Below are positions 44,613 to 54,551 of a stretch of DNA of 64,000 nt, in pieces (position 1 is the first letter of the stretch; each line of letters starts with the position of its first letter). Made by a program: the position numbers and the translations under genes. The notes under the pieces were generated by a model. It worked only from the letters and a program-made list of their open reading frames with translations. It made no database searches and had not been told where the DNA came from. Source of the stretch: Rhizorhabdus dicambivorans (GTDB lineage: Bacteria > Pseudomonadota > Alphaproteobacteria > Sphingomonadales > Sphingomonadaceae); the NCBI RefSeq assembly GCF_002355275.1, contig NZ_CP023450.1, forward strand, positions 99,627 through 163,626, given 5' to 3'.

Positions 44613-44881
44613 TGCGAGCTCAGCAGCGTCGAGGGCGCAAGCGCGAGCCGAGCATCGAAGGGCGATAGCGGTTTGGCATCAGCAGACCGTGTCGGAACTG
44701 CCGAGCCGGCAATTCCGATGAACAGCGCGGTTGCGGCCGCGATGCCGAACGTCATAGCGCCAAGGCTTGGTATGGCCCGGATGCGCGCTATTTCCGCCAT
44801 GACCCGGCTTTCCAGGCCGCTGAGCCTGGGATCGAGAGGCGCATCGCGCAACCGCGAGAGCAGGTGGTCAAGTTCATCCAT
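44609..44881 (-). CDS. CnrY-like small anti-sigma factor
   Basis: 90 residues: a cytoplasmic N-terminus (MDELDHLLSRLRDAPLDPRLSGLESRVMAEI), one membrane helix (about 42-60) and a short periplasmic tail. This matches CnrY, which clamps the sigma factor to the membrane until the sensor binds metal. Similarity is weak because the protein is short; the call rests on size, topology and gene order. Confidence 0.75.
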   Translation of the reverse strand: MDELDHLLSRLRDAPLDPRLSGLESRVMAEIARIRAIPSLGAMTFGIAAATALFIGIAGSAVPTRSADAKPLSPFDARLALAPSTLLSSQ

Positions 44882-44905
44882 GGTGCTTCTCCGTCTTCAT
44901 CCTTC

Positions 44906-44932
44906 AATACGCACGATGGTCCAGGAACCCTT
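44906..44932 (-). promoter_or_regulatory. Predicted CnrH-type ECF promoter of the cnrY-like operon
   Basis: On the minus strand: AAGGGT - 12 bp - GTGCGTATT, ending 25 bp before the cnrY-like start. A variant of the copA2 and copC promoters with the same spacing; it would make the system autoregulated. Confidence 0.55.
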
Positions 44933-44957
44933 GCTGTAGATTGAAAAGAATAATTGC

Positions 44958-44984
44958 GAGGGGTGGGGGCTCGGGCTGCGTATT
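44958..44984 (+). promoter_or_regulatory. Predicted CnrH-type ECF promoter of copC
   Basis: GAGGGG - 12 bp - CTGCGTATT, ending 30 bp before copC. Identical in both blocks and in spacing to the copA2 element. Confidence 0.65.
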
Positions 44985-45014
44985 GTCTCATGGGATCTAC
45001 AGGAGAATGTTCCA

Positions 45015-45392
45015 ATGCGTTTCTTTTCGCCTCTCGCAGTTATCGCCGCCGTCGGCCTGAGTGTTTCTGCTCCGGCCTACGCGCATCCCAAGCTTGTGTC
45101 CTCGACGCCCGCCGCGAACGCCAGCGTCTCGGCGCCTTCGCGTATCACGCTCACCTTCAGTGAAGGTCTGATGCCGAAGCTGTCGGGCGCCGAGATCGTG
45201 ATGACCGGCATGCCCGGCATGCCCAACCACCGCATGGCGGTTACCGGCTTCAAGACGGCCGTCGAAGGCGGCAAGACGCTCGTGCTGGCGCTCGACAAGC
45301 CGCTCATGGCAGGCAGCTATCAGGTCGCCTGGCACGTCGTCTCGACCGACACGCACCGCATCCAGGGAAATCTCGCCTTTACCGTCAAGTGA
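45015..45392 (+). CDS. copC: CopC periplasmic copper chaperone
   Basis: 125 residues: signal peptide cut at AYA-HPKLVSSTP. The mature N-terminal His is the copper ligand typical of CopC/YobA. The immunoglobulin-like domain carries GLMPKLSGAEIVMTGMPGMPNHRM (Met-rich Cu(I) loop) and WHVVSTDTHRIQGNLAFTVK (Cu(II) ligands D and H). Ribosome site AGGAGA. Forms an operon with copD (4 bp apart). Confidence 0.93.
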   Translation: MRFFSPLAVIAAVGLSVSAPAYAHPKLVSSTPAANASVSAPSRITLTFSEGLMPKLSGAEIVMTGMPGMPNHRMAVTGFKTAVEGGKTLVLALDKPLMAGSYQVAWHVVSTDTHRIQGNLAFTVK

Positions 45393-45396
45393 AGCC

Positions 45397-46341
45397 ATGA
45401 ACGACGTGGCACTCGTCGCCGTCCGCTGGGCACTCTACGTCGATCTCGGCCTGCTGTTCGGCCTGCCGCTGTTCGCGCTCTATGCGCCTGGCGGCGGCCG
45501 GATCGTTCAGCGGCATATGCCGATGGCGGCAATGGTGGCCTGTCTCGCCTGTCTCGCCCTCTTGCTGTCGGCGCTGGGGTTCGCGTTGCAGGCTGCGGCC
45601 ATGACCGGCCTGCCGCTCACCCAGCCTGATCTATCCATGGTCGCAGACCTCATCAACGGCACGTCCATGGGAACGGCGCTGAAGGCGCGTCTTGTCGCGC
45701 TTCTTGTTCTTCTGCTCTGCATCCCCTTCTATCGCCGGCAATCCCGTCCTGTCTTTATCGCGTCCACTCTGGCAGGCGCGGTCGCGCTCGCGACCCTCGC
45801 CTGGAGCGGGCATGGCGCGGCCGGCGAAGGCGAGGCGGGCTGGCTGCAACTGGGGGCCGATCTCATCCATCTGCTCGCCGCGGGCGCCTGGGTCGGCGCG
45901 CTTGCCGCATTCCTTGCGCTGGTTCTTACCAGGCTCGCAACCGATGATCTCGCCACTGAAGACATGGACCGGGTCATGCTCGCCGAGGAAGCGCTGCGGG
46001 GCTTCTCCCTCGTCGGCACGATCATCGTCGCCCTGCTGATCCTGACCGGGACGGTGAACGGCTGGTTCCTGGTCGGCCCGGGCAACATCGCGTCTCTCGG
46101 GCAGTCGACCTACGGCCTGCTGCTCATCGCCAAGCTGCTGCTCTTCGCCGGCATGCTGGGCCTGGCCGCGCTCAACCGTTACCGCCTGACCCCGGCACTG
46201 GCGCAGGCGATCGAGGAAGAGGACGCGCCCCGGGCGCAGGCGCTGTTGCGGGCGAGCCTCGTCGTCGAAGGCGGTCTTGCGATCGTCATTCTCGGGCTGG
46301 TCGCCTGGCTGGGGACACTGTCGCCACCCATGTCGATGTAG
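45397..46341 (+). CDS. copD: CopD inner-membrane copper protein
   Basis: 314 residues with about eight membrane segments; family motifs LAWSGHGAAGEGEAGWLQLGADLIHLLAAGAWVGAL and NRYRLTPAL. CopD is thought to move copper across the inner membrane together with CopC. It ends 33 bp before IS copy 3. Confidence 0.92.
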   Translation: MNDVALVAVRWALYVDLGLLFGLPLFALYAPGGGRIVQRHMPMAAMVACLACLALLLSALGFALQAAAMTGLPLTQPDLSMVADLINGTSMGTALKARLVALLVLLLCIPFYRRQSRPVFIASTLAGAVALATLAWSGHGAAGEGEAGWLQLGADLIHLLAAGAWVGALAAFLALVLTRLATDDLATEDMDRVMLAEEALRGFSLVGTIIVALLILTGTVNGWFLVGPGNIASLGQSTYGLLLIAKLLLFAGMLGLAALNRYRLTPALAQAIEEEDAPRAQALLRASLVVEGGLAIVILGLVAWLGTLSPPMSM

Positions 46342-46474
46342 TTTATCGTTTCGAACGCCTCGCGTTGGGAGAAGTGAGAACACCGGGAATAAAAGGGGCC
46401 ACGGATCGGCCAGTCTCACCGGATTAAAAAGGGGCCAGTCCTGCTAGACCTCCGTTTTTGGGCGGAGGTGGAGG

Positions 46475-47995
46475 ATGAAGAGAGTGGAGCTTTATCAGAA
46501 GGTCCGCCGCGCCGTGCTGATTGACGGGATGAGCCGTCGCGCTGCCGCCCGGTATTTTGGGATCAATCGCAAGACCGTCGACAAGATGCTGTGCTTTCCA
46601 GAGCCAGCAGCGCACGGCCGGAGCGGGCAAACCTACAGCCGCAAGCTGTCCGGATTTACCGACATCATTGACCAAATCCTGGTGGATGACCGCAAGGTTC
46701 ACATCAAACAGCGACACACTGCCGCGCGTATTTTCGAGCGTCTGCGCGATGAACATGGCTTCACCGGCGGCATCACCATTGTTCGCGACTATGTGGCGGG
46801 CGCCAAGTTGCGCAGCCGCGAGGTGTTCATACCATTGAGCCACAAGCCGGGGCATGCGCAGGTGGATTTTGGTGAGGCGGACGGGATCATCGACGGCAAG
46901 TTGGTGCGGTTCCACTATTTCTGCATGGACCTGCCGCACAGCGATGCGCCGTTCGTTAAAGCCTATCCTGCCGAGGTGGCTGAGGCATTTTGCGAAGGGC
47001 ACGTGGCGGCCTTTGCCTTCTTCGGCGGCATCCCGCAGTCGATCCTGTATGACAACACCAAGCTGGCAGTGGCGCAGATCCTGGGCGACGGGAAGCGCGA
47101 GCGCAGCCGGATGTTCTCGACCCTCCAGAGCCATTACCTGTTCGAAGACAAATTCGGGCGCCCCGGCAAGGGTAACGACAAGGGCAAGGTCGAGGGGCTG
47201 GTCGGTTATTCCCGGCGCCACTTCATGGTGCCGAGGCCAGAGGCGCCCAGCTTTGATGCGCTGAACGCGCGCTTTGTCGAACAATGCATGGAGCGACGAC
47301 AGGCCATCTTGCGCGGGCATGAGCGCAGCATCGGTGACAGGCTGGTGGCTGATCTGGCGGCCTTTATGCCGCTACCGGCGGTGCCGTTCGATCCCTGCCA
47401 TATGGTGACGGGGCGGGCCTCGTCGATGTCGCTGGTGCGCTATCGTACCAATGATTATTCGGTGCCGACGGCCTATGCCCACCAGGAGGTCGTAATCAAA
47501 GGCTATGTCGATCGGGTTGCGATCATCTGTGGCGGGGAGCTGATCGCAGTGCATCCGCGCAGCTATGAGCGGGAGGACTTCATTGCCAACCCGCTGCACT
47601 ATCTGGCGCTGTTAGAACAGAAACCCCGCGCGCTTGATCAGGCAGCGCCGCTCGATGGCTGGGTGCTGGCTGAACCGATGCATCGCATCCGACGACTGAT
47701 GGAGGCGCGCAGCGGCAAAGAGGGACGGCGCGAGTTCATCCAGGTGCTGCGGCTATGCGAACGCTTCGAGCAGTCCCTGGTGGAATGGGCAGTGGCCCGC
47801 GCGCTGGAGATGGGGGCAATCAGCTTCGATGCGATCAAGATGATCGCGCTGGCCCGCCTCGAACAGCGTGTGCCGCGCCTCGATCTGCAATTTTACCCGC
47901 ATTTGCCGCGCGCGAATGTCGGGCGTACCGATCCGCGCACCTACATGGGCCTGCTCTCGCAGGCAGGCACTCCAGCGACGGGAGTGGCAGCATGA
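46475..47995 (+). CDS. istA: IS21 transposase IstA (copy 3)
   Basis: Same 506-residue protein as in copies 1 and 2; HTH and DDE core intact. Confidence 0.95.
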   Translation: MKRVELYQKVRRAVLIDGMSRRAAARYFGINRKTVDKMLCFPEPAAHGRSGQTYSRKLSGFTDIIDQILVDDRKVHIKQRHTAARIFERLRDEHGFTGGITIVRDYVAGAKLRSREVFIPLSHKPGHAQVDFGEADGIIDGKLVRFHYFCMDLPHSDAPFVKAYPAEVAEAFCEGHVAAFAFFGGIPQSILYDNTKLAVAQILGDGKRERSRMFSTLQSHYLFEDKFGRPGKGNDKGKVEGLVGYSRRHFMVPRPEAPSFDALNARFVEQCMERRQAILRGHERSIGDRLVADLAAFMPLPAVPFDPCHMVTGRASSMSLVRYRTNDYSVPTAYAHQEVVIKGYVDRVAIICGGELIAVHPRSYEREDFIANPLHYLALLEQKPRALDQAAPLDGWVLAEPMHRIRRLMEARSGKEGRREFIQVLRLCERFEQSLVEWAVARALEMGAISFDAIKMIALARLEQRVPRLDLQFYPHLPRANVGRTDPRTYMGLLSQAGTPATGVAA

Positions 47996-48807
47996 GTGAT
48001 CCCATGATGCCGCTGCCAGCCATCGAGGCCGAACCCACCAGCGTGCCGCCCGCTGTACTACTGGCCAACCATCTCAAAGCGCTCAAGCTGCCCACCTTTG
48101 TGCGCGAGTATGAGAAGGTCGCCTTCGAGGCCGCGCAGGATCGGGCCGATTACCCCCGCTATCTGCTGCGCCTGTGCGAACTTGAACGGATTGATCGCGA
48201 GCGCCGGATGGTGGAGCGCCGTATCCGCATGGCTCGCTTCCCGCACACCAAGAGCTTTGACACCTTCGACTTTGCAGCCCAGCCATCACTGAACAAGGCC
48301 TTGGTTCTGGAACTGGCGCGCGGTGAATGGATCGAGCGGCGGCGTAATGTCATTGCGCTGGGCCCCAGCGGCACCGGTAAGACCCACACCGCCCTCGCGC
48401 TAGGACTGGCTGCGTGCCAGAAAGGGCACAGCGTGGCCTTCACAACGGCCGCGGCGTTGGTCCATGACCTGATGGAGGCTCGCGACGAGCGTCGCTTGCG
48501 CAGCCTGCAAAAGCATCTGGCATCTGTAAAGCTGCTGATCCTCGACGAGTTGGGATATGTACCATTCACCGCCGTGGGCGGCGAGTTGCTGTTCGAGGTA
48601 CTCAGCCAGCGCTATGAACGCGGCAGCACGCTGATCACCAGCAATCTGCCCTTCGATGAATGGACATCGGTGTTCGGCTCCGAACGCCTGACCGGCGCCC
48701 TGCTCGACCGGCTGACACACCACGTCCACATTCTCGAGATGAATGGTGACAGCTTCCGTCTCGCCAGCAGCCGCAAGCGCCAGAAGGACAAGGGGGAGGA
48801 TAAATGA
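47992..48807 (+). CDS. istB: IS21 helper ATPase IstB (copy 3)
   Basis: Same 271-residue AAA+ protein as in copies 1 and 2; start ATGA overlap with istA. Confidence 0.93.
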   Translation: MSDPMMPLPAIEAEPTSVPPAVLLANHLKALKLPTFVREYEKVAFEAAQDRADYPRYLLRLCELERIDRERRMVERRIRMARFPHTKSFDTFDFAAQPSLNKALVLELARGEWIERRRNVIALGPSGTGKTHTALALGLAACQKGHSVAFTTAAALVHDLMEARDERRLRSLQKHLASVKLLILDELGYVPFTAVGGELLFEVLSQRYERGSTLITSNLPFDEWTSVFGSERLTGALLDRLTHHVHILEMNGDSFRLASSRKRQKDKGEDK

Positions 48808-48953
48808 CCTAAGAACGGGCGGCCATCGGCAGCGGGAAATCGGCTTCCGCTCCGCTCCAGCCGCTTCCCCGCTGCCGATGCTGCCCAGCCTCAACCTTGG
48901 GGCTTTTTGTTCAAACCAACTGGCCCCATTTTAAACCGGTGCCTGGCCCGTTT

Positions 48954-49757
48954 TTATCCCGGCGTTGACATCTCTGTCTGGAGAGATGCGATCTCATCAT
49001 CGAGGCTGACGCCATCGGCACCCTGATCATAGGCGACGGTCAGCGTGTAATCGCAGTTCCCGGTCTTTTGCATCTGGTAATCCCGCTCCAGCATCGCCTC
49101 AATGCGCTCGCGAGCGGGCTTTCTGCCACGACCATGCTTGTTGAAGTTCTCGATGGTCAGATGCAGGGCGATGGTGACAGAAGGCGGCTTTTCCGGCAGC
49201 CCGATCCTTGAAGGAATGACGTCAAGCGCCCGATAGACGGTCATTCTTGAGATCTTGAGGTCGCGCGCGACGCTGGCCTTGCTCGCGCCGGCGGTGATCC
49301 GGCGTCGGATTTCATCGTCATCGATGTTTTTCTTCCGGCCTTTGTAGACGCCTTCGGCGCGCGCCGCCTCGATCCCGGCGCGCTGCCGGTCCTTGATGAA
49401 CGTCAGTTCCATGTCCGCGACCATGCCCAGAATGGTGATCACCATCCGCCCCATGCTTCCGGCCGTCGTCACCTCCGGCTCAAGCACCCGCAATGAGGCT
49501 CCCTTCTGGTCGAGTTCATGAACCAGATTGAGAACATCGCGTGTGGAGCGACCGAGCCGATCGAGACGCAGGACGACGAGTTCGTCATCGGCGCGCAGGA
49601 ACTGCATGATCGTCTCAAGCTCCGTGCGTCCAGTGCGCGATGCGCCCGAGCCTGTTTCGGAGCGGAGGATTTCACAGCCCGCTGCCTTCAACCGGGCAAC
49701 CTGGATGTCGAGATCCTGGTCGATGGTGCTGACGCGGGCGTAGCCGACGCGGGTCAT
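48954..49757 (-). pseudogene. tnpR: Tn3-family serine resolvase, C-terminus replaced by IS21
   Basis: 267 residues as it stands, from ATG 49755-49757. The catalytic domain starts MTRVGYARVSTIDQDLDIQ with Ser in the YARVST motif and continues RLDRLGRSTRDVL. The HTH is ASKASVARDLKISRMTVYRAL. An unusual extra domain of about 80 residues follows. The last four codons and stop are inside the IS; the native 26-residue tail is at 31283-31363. The catalytic and DNA-binding parts are intact, so resolution activity may survive. Confidence 0.85.
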
Positions 49758-49899
49758 GGGCAAATCCGTCACATTAGGGTGGCTTTGCCCTCGTACAGTA
49801 ACATTGGTGACGGAACCACCCTTTTGTGACATGTCGTATATGTCACTTCCGATCGTCACGTTCGGGTGCACCCAAATGGTGCGAGCGGAAAGGCCCCGG
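49758..49899. other. Probable res site of the Tn3-family transposon
   Basis: The gap between tnpR and tnpA is full of paired GTCAC/GTGAC half-sites: CGTCAC...GGTGACG (about 49770-49816), GTGACAT...ATGTCAC (about 49827-49847) and a third CGTCAC (about 49855). Three paired subsites between the two genes is the usual res layout. Confidence 0.6.
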
Positions 49900-52809
49900 T
49901 CAGGCAGCAAGCCGCCCAAAATCGATCCGGCTATTCAGATCGAGGTCGAAGCGGCCATAAGGATTGACGTGGCTGTAAATCAGCGGTGTGAGGCCGCGAT
50001 AATCATCCGGCGTCATCCGGCCCGTCCATTTCGGTTCCACCAGCACGCTCTGAAGCATTCGGGTGTTCACATAGACAAGCGACGCTTGCAGCAAATGTAG
50101 CGCCAGGACCGAGAGCTGCTGCTCATCGATGCGGTTAGTGGCGATCTCGCCGCCCTTGCCGAAGAAAACGAACCCATTGGCACTGTTCCAGTTTTCAACG
50201 ACATTCAGGCCTTCATGAATTTCGCGGCGGAAGGACTCCTCGCGCAGATACCGGCACAGGAAGATCGTCTTGACCGCGCGGCCCAGCTCACTCAACGCCT
50301 TGTAGGTCGGGTGCATCACCTCGGAGCGGCTAAACCGGCGCAGGATCGCCTCCGGGTCGGCGGTTTTTGTCTGCATCGCGGCTGCATATTTGACCATCTC
50401 GTCATATTGCTGCTCGATCTCATCCCAGTTGATCGGACTGGAGAGGATCGGCTGCAAGTGGGGAAGCCGCGTTCGCATGCCGACATCGGGAAGAGCCAGC
50501 TTCTGGCGAGCGATCGCTTTCAGGCGGGGTGCAAGCTCAAATCCGAGAAGCCGGCAAAATGCAAAGCCAACCGCGCTTTGGCCATGACTATCAACATATT
50601 GTCGCTGGATTTCCATGTCGGTGCAATGGCGCAGCACGCCCTCGATCATGGAGGCGACCTCGGAGGAAGAGCAGCGCTTGAGCTGGGAATAGACGCATGT
50701 CGCGCGTCGTTCGACATGCCAGTAGATCATGACGCCCCGTCCACCATAACGCGCATGCCATTCCGTCATCAGGTTGCGATCCCAGGCTCCGAACTTTGTG
50801 GAATCTGACGCACAGGCCGTGCCGGCGTCCCCCCAGACTGCAGCATTGCGGATTGCCAGGGTCGCATTCGCAACCCTGGCACACGCCTCCTTGAGCGCCG
50901 CGGCATGAACGAAGCGGCGATGGACATGCAGCAGCTCTTCATAGCTGACATCGGGGGTGGCGCCGGCGATCCGCTTGAGCCCGGCATTCGTTCCCAGGCC
51001 GTAGAGGCATAGCAGGAGACGTTGATCCAGCGCGGTTTTCGGCAGTGCAACACGCGAGGCCGATGTTTCGAACGCTTCGAGAAGTCCCGTATCAAGGGCA
51101 GCCTCCTTCAGTACGTCGAGCAGCCCGGTCATCGGCCAGCGTTGGCCGATCTCGGTCTTGATCGAGGCGAGACCCCTGGGTTCGGGCAAGGGTTTGAACG
51201 GGGTGAGAGATATACGGTTCTCGCCGCGCCACAGCAGCCGAACCTTGTCGTTCCGGGGAATATTGGCATTGAGGAGCAACAGTTCCTGAGCAAGCTCTTC
51301 CCGGATGGCGCTTGAAAATGCACGCGCATCCGCCGTCAGGTTCAATCCTGTGTAATATGCTTCTCGCCGCGCATCGAAGTCCTTGGGAAGATCGTCATCG
51401 GGATTGCGGTATCGGTCCGCCCCGACAACCCAGATTTCCTTAGAACGGATGCGATCGCGCAGTTGCGCGAGGACACAAAGCTCATAACTGATCCGGTTTA
51501 CGCGCCCCTCTTCATCAATGACGGAACTGCGCCATCTCGCCGGAATGACCTCGTCGACCGGCACTGCGTGCGGCGGCACGTAGCGGCATCCATCATCCAC
51601 TTTGCTTCTGATCCAGTCCAGGGCCGCCAGCACCGGACGCCACACGGCGTTGTTCGACCGGAACTCCAGTGCCGAAAGCAGGCTTGGCAGCATACGGCGA
51701 TAATGATTGGCCCATGACCTCCGCATCACCTTGTAGATCCGCCGATCCAAGGCGCCCTTTGCCTGGCTTTCCTTGATGATCGCCGCCAGTTTGTCCTTGC
51801 CGGCGATTGGGAAAATGACATCGCAGATGCGCCCGGATGGATCGTCGATCGAAGCGCTGGCAATCTCGACCAGGAGTCGCTCCTTGCCATAGACCCGCTC
51901 GATGTCTTTCGCGATATCGCCCACCACCTTGCGTTTCGAGCGCGATCCGATCTTATGGACCGTCTCGATCAGCAGGTCGACCATCGCATCCGTAAGCTGA
52001 GCTTCCCGCGCCATCAGATAAACGGCATAGAGCCCGAGCTGGCGCGCCGGTACATGCCGGCGCATCTCCGAGGCTTTCTCGCCGGCAACCCGGCGAACGA
52101 TCTGATCGACCCATGCCTTGCCCGTGACCGATAGGAAATCTCGGGGAAGAGCAAGCCGTTGGATAAAGGCGAGTTTGGCGGTCACGCCAAGAATGTTTTC
52201 GAGCGTCGCCTGACCTGCATCCCCCTTCATCGTGTTGAAGCCGGTCGGGCCATCGGGATCGGCGAGCGAGGCTTCCAGCAAGGCGACCGCATCCGGCGCA
52301 AGCCGATCGCGGACTCGGGCCAACAGGGCCTCCAGATAGAGGTGTCGTTGCGAACGGACGAGGCGTTCCAGCTCCTTGCGCGACGGCCCATAGATACGGC
52401 GGTCGCGGCACCACAGGAAAACATGCTCGAGCATGGCATTGATCGGCTGCCCGCCCGCACAAAGATCGTCGGAAATCCACCTCGACAACGCCCTGCGATC
52501 CGTCTGCGTCATACGGCGGAACCCGAGATGCCGCAAAATCTCCGCGCAATGCCGGCGGGCGGTGCGCCCGGAAAAATCATAGTGGTTCACGGATTTGGCA
52601 TCGAGACCAAGTTGCTCCGCCAGATACAAGACACCGTCGGAGGGTATCGACGCATGATCCGGCACAAAGAAGCCATGCCCGGCGAAAAATCTAAGCTGAA
52701 CCGCCAATCCCAGTCGTGCCGTCTCCGCTTTGCCGGTCACGAACGCGATGTCCGAAAAACTCAGGCTCCAGGAGCCGATCAGATCCCCACTCGAAACGCC
52801 AAGGCTCAT
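49900..52809 (-). CDS. tnpA: Tn3-family transposase TnpA
   Basis: 969 residues, the normal length. N-terminal DNA-binding region (DUF4158-like, [26 protein letters not shown]) and C-terminal DDE core ([34 protein letters not shown]; then [28 protein letters not shown]; last Glu near [23 protein letters not shown]). It starts about 85 bp inside the terminal repeat. No frameshift seen, so probably active. Confidence 0.95.
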   Translation of the reverse strand: MSLGVSSGDLIGSWSLSFSDIAFVTGKAETARLGLAVQLRFFAGHGFFVPDHASIPSDGVLYLAEQLGLDAKSVNHYDFSGRTARRHCAEILRHLGFRRMTQTDRRALSRWISDDLCAGGQPINAMLEHVFLWCRDRRIYGPSRKELERLVRSQRHLYLEALLARVRDRLAPDAVALLEASLADPDGPTGFNTMKGDAGQATLENILGVTAKLAFIQRLALPRDFLSVTGKAWVDQIVRRVAGEKASEMRRHVPARQLGLYAVYLMAREAQLTDAMVDLLIETVHKIGSRSKRKVVGDIAKDIERVYGKERLLVEIASASIDDPSGRICDVIFPIAGKDKLAAIIKESQAKGALDRRIYKVMRRSWANHYRRMLPSLLSALEFRSNNAVWRPVLAALDWIRSKVDDGCRYVPPHAVPVDEVIPARWRSSVIDEEGRVNRISYELCVLAQLRDRIRSKEIWVVGADRYRNPDDDLPKDFDARREAYYTGLNLTADARAFSSAIREELAQELLLLNANIPRNDKVRLLWRGENRISLTPFKPLPEPRGLASIKTEIGQRWPMTGLLDVLKEAALDTGLLEAFETSASRVALPKTALDQRLLLCLYGLGTNAGLKRIAGATPDVSYEELLHVHRRFVHAAALKEACARVANATLAIRNAAVWGDAGTACASDSTKFGAWDRNLMTEWHARYGGRGVMIYWHVERRATCVYSQLKRCSSSEVASMIEGVLRHCTDMEIQRQYVDSHGQSAVGFAFCRLLGFELAPRLKAIARQKLALPDVGMRTRLPHLQPILSSPINWDEIEQQYDEMVKYAAAMQTKTADPEAILRRFSRSEVMHPTYKALSELGRAVKTIFLCRYLREESFRREIHEGLNVVENWNSANGFVFFGKGGEIATNRIDEQQLSVLALHLLQASLVYVNTRMLQSVLVEPKWTGRMTPDDYRGLTPLIYSHVNPYGRFDLDLNSRIDFGRLAA

Positions 52810-52893
52810 AACGCCGCTCCCTTATCGGAGCGGAACGTCGTTCCTCGCATGGGCGATCGTCAACAACAACCAGCCCGTTCCCGACGTGTTCTC

Positions 52894-52931
52894 CAAGATG
52901 ACCAAAATCGCAGCTTCGGGCCGACTGGGCC
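52894..52931 (+). repeat. Tn3-family terminal inverted repeat (transposase end)
   Basis: Reading inward from 52931: GGCCCAGTCGGCCCGAAGCT then GCGATTTTGGTCATCTTG. Outside it, 52932-52936 is TTGTT, the complement of the AACAA next to the other repeat. Confidence 0.85.
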
Positions 52932-53821
52932 TTGTTGAAGGCGAACAAAGTAAAGCCTTCGAGCGCCTTGTCGAAGAAGGCATCGTCCTCGTCGAGCACG
53001 TCCGCCATGAAGATGTTGGGCGACTTGCCGCCAAGCTCCATCGTCTGGGGGATCAGATGGTCCGCCGCGGCGTGCATGATCTGCTTGCCGGTGACGGTCT
53101 CGCCGGTGAACGAGACCTTGGCGATGCGCGGATTGGCGGCGATCGCCTGGCCAACGGTCCGTCCCGGGCCGGTGACGACATTGAGCACGCCGGGCGGCAG
53201 GATGTCGGCGGTGAGCTCGGCGAACATCAGCAAGGTGAGCGGCGTCTGGGATGCGGGTTTGATGACGGTGCAGTTGCCCGCCGCCAGCGCCGGCGCGATC
53301 TTCCACGCCGCCATCAGCAGCGGGAAGTTCCACGGGATGATCTGGCCGACGACGCCGAGCGGCTCGCGGAAATGATAGGCGATGGTGTCCGCATCGATCG
53401 TCGAGATGCCGCCTTCCTCCGCCCGGATGCAGCCGGCGAAGTAGCGGAAATGGTCGATCGCAAGCGGAACGTCGGCAGCACGCGTCTCGCGGATCGGCTT
53501 GCCATTGTCGATCGTCTCGGCAAGCGCCAGCAGCTCCAGATTATCCTCGAGCCGGTCGGCGACGCGATTGAGAATCCTGGCGCGCTCGGCGGGGGCGATT
53601 CTTGCCCATTGATCCTTGGCGGCGTGCGCCGCATCGAGCGCGCGCTCGACATCTTCCGGCGTCGACAGCGCGAACTCTGCGATCTGGGCACCATTGATCG
53701 GGCTCTTGTCGGCGAAATACTCGCCGCTCGCAGGAGCATTCCATCGACCACCGATGAAATTATCATAGCGGTGTCGGAAGGAGGCCGCCGCATTGATGGT
53801 CCCGATCGCCTTCTCGAACAT
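52932..53821 (-). pseudogene. Aldehyde dehydrogenase, N-terminal part
   Basis: About 296 codons from ATG 53819-53821 with a GGAG ribosome site. Contains the substrate/NAD blocks [46 protein letters not shown] and the catalytic Glu in [11 protein letters not shown]. It stops at the transposon repeat just before the catalytic-Cys block, which is at 31427. Inactive alone. The 250 bp upstream (53822-54072) hold its likely promoter and no gene I can support. Confidence 0.92.
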
Positions 53822-54072
53822 TACCTGACTCCATCTCTATCGATGGCCTGACGGAGTAATCTCTTTGCCCGGGCGGCCTATAAGTAAGTTCCGCAGAAGG
53901 TAGTTTGGTATCGGTGTCGCGGTCTTTGAGGGTCAGACACGCCAACGGAGCCGATGAGTATTCATCGACTCCCGAACCTATTCGCGCACGCATGATCGGA
54001 ATTATGCCGAGACACGCTACTCGGCTGATTCTTCTTTTGGGGAGGGCGGCGCTTGGCATTCCAATTCTGGCG

Positions 54073-54402
54073 TTACGCCCGGACGCGCTTTAGGCTCACC
54101 CAATCGCCTTTCTGAAGCGTCCCGTCCCTCACGCGGAAATGAGCGTAATGGTCGTCGAAAATCTGGTCGACTTCGACATGACCGACAAGGCGGCGGTGGC
54201 GCGGCGTTGCGTGATAGACTTCGAGTATCTGCCCGATGTGCGCGCCATCGGCTTTGCCCAGGCAGGCCACTGTGCCGCCCGCATCCGTACGGACGATCTT
54301 GCCGCGCATGAACAAGCTATGGCCGATACCCTGTGCGAGGAGCGGCGTGCTGCCAAAGAGCAGAAAGCCAACAGCAGCACCGACGCCAAGATGTTTTCGC
54401 AT
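54073..54402 (-). CDS. Small exported protein of the GIGH family (paralogue A), function unknown
   Basis: 109 residues from ATG 54400-54402 with ribosome site GAGG. A signal peptide ends at LLAQ-GIGHSLFMRGKIV. The mature domain of about 85 residues has AGGTVACLGKADGAHIGQILEVYH and VGHVEVDQIFDDHYAHFRVRDG. Two close relatives lie at 62225-62581 and 62696-63055. One conserved Cys and several His suggest metal contact. Not matched to a named family. Confidence 0.7.
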   Translation of the reverse strand: MRKHLGVGAAVGFLLFGSTPLLAQGIGHSLFMRGKIVRTDAGGTVACLGKADGAHIGQILEVYHATPRHRRLVGHVEVDQIFDDHYAHFRVRDGTLQKGDWVSLKRVRA

Positions 54403-54551
54403 CACTGTTTCCTCTCTCACGTCAGTTGCTCGGTCCCGGCTTTGAAAGTTGGGAGCACGGGGCGACGCTGGGCATCGTCAAAGAACTGGCCCGCCGCGGG
54501 GGCGGCGGCGGGCCCTCAGCCCCGGGGGGTGTTTTATCGGGGCTGGAAACT

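Larger units (their letters stand above)
46375..48970 (+). mobile_element. IS21-family element, copy 3 (2596 bp), inverted
   Basis: Same element as copies 1 and 2 but in the opposite orientation. Its end at 48970 lies inside the Tn3 resolvase gene, next to AGAGA (48971-48975 as TCTCT). The other half of that duplication is next to copy 2 (31279-31283). Confidence 0.92.
48971..52931 (-). mobile_element. Tn3-family transposon, main part
   Basis: Transposase, resolvase and one terminal repeat. The other end is at 31279-31426. Joined, the element would be about 4.1 kb with tnpA, tnpR and no cargo. It lies inside the aldehyde dehydrogenase gene with a 5-bp duplication (AACAA). Confidence 0.88.

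Noticed and set aside
53763..54059. A 98-codon minus-strand frame upstream of the aldehyde dehydrogenase
   Set aside because: It overlaps the aldehyde dehydrogenase start in another frame, has no motif and no ribosome site; the stretch is better read as promoter DNA.
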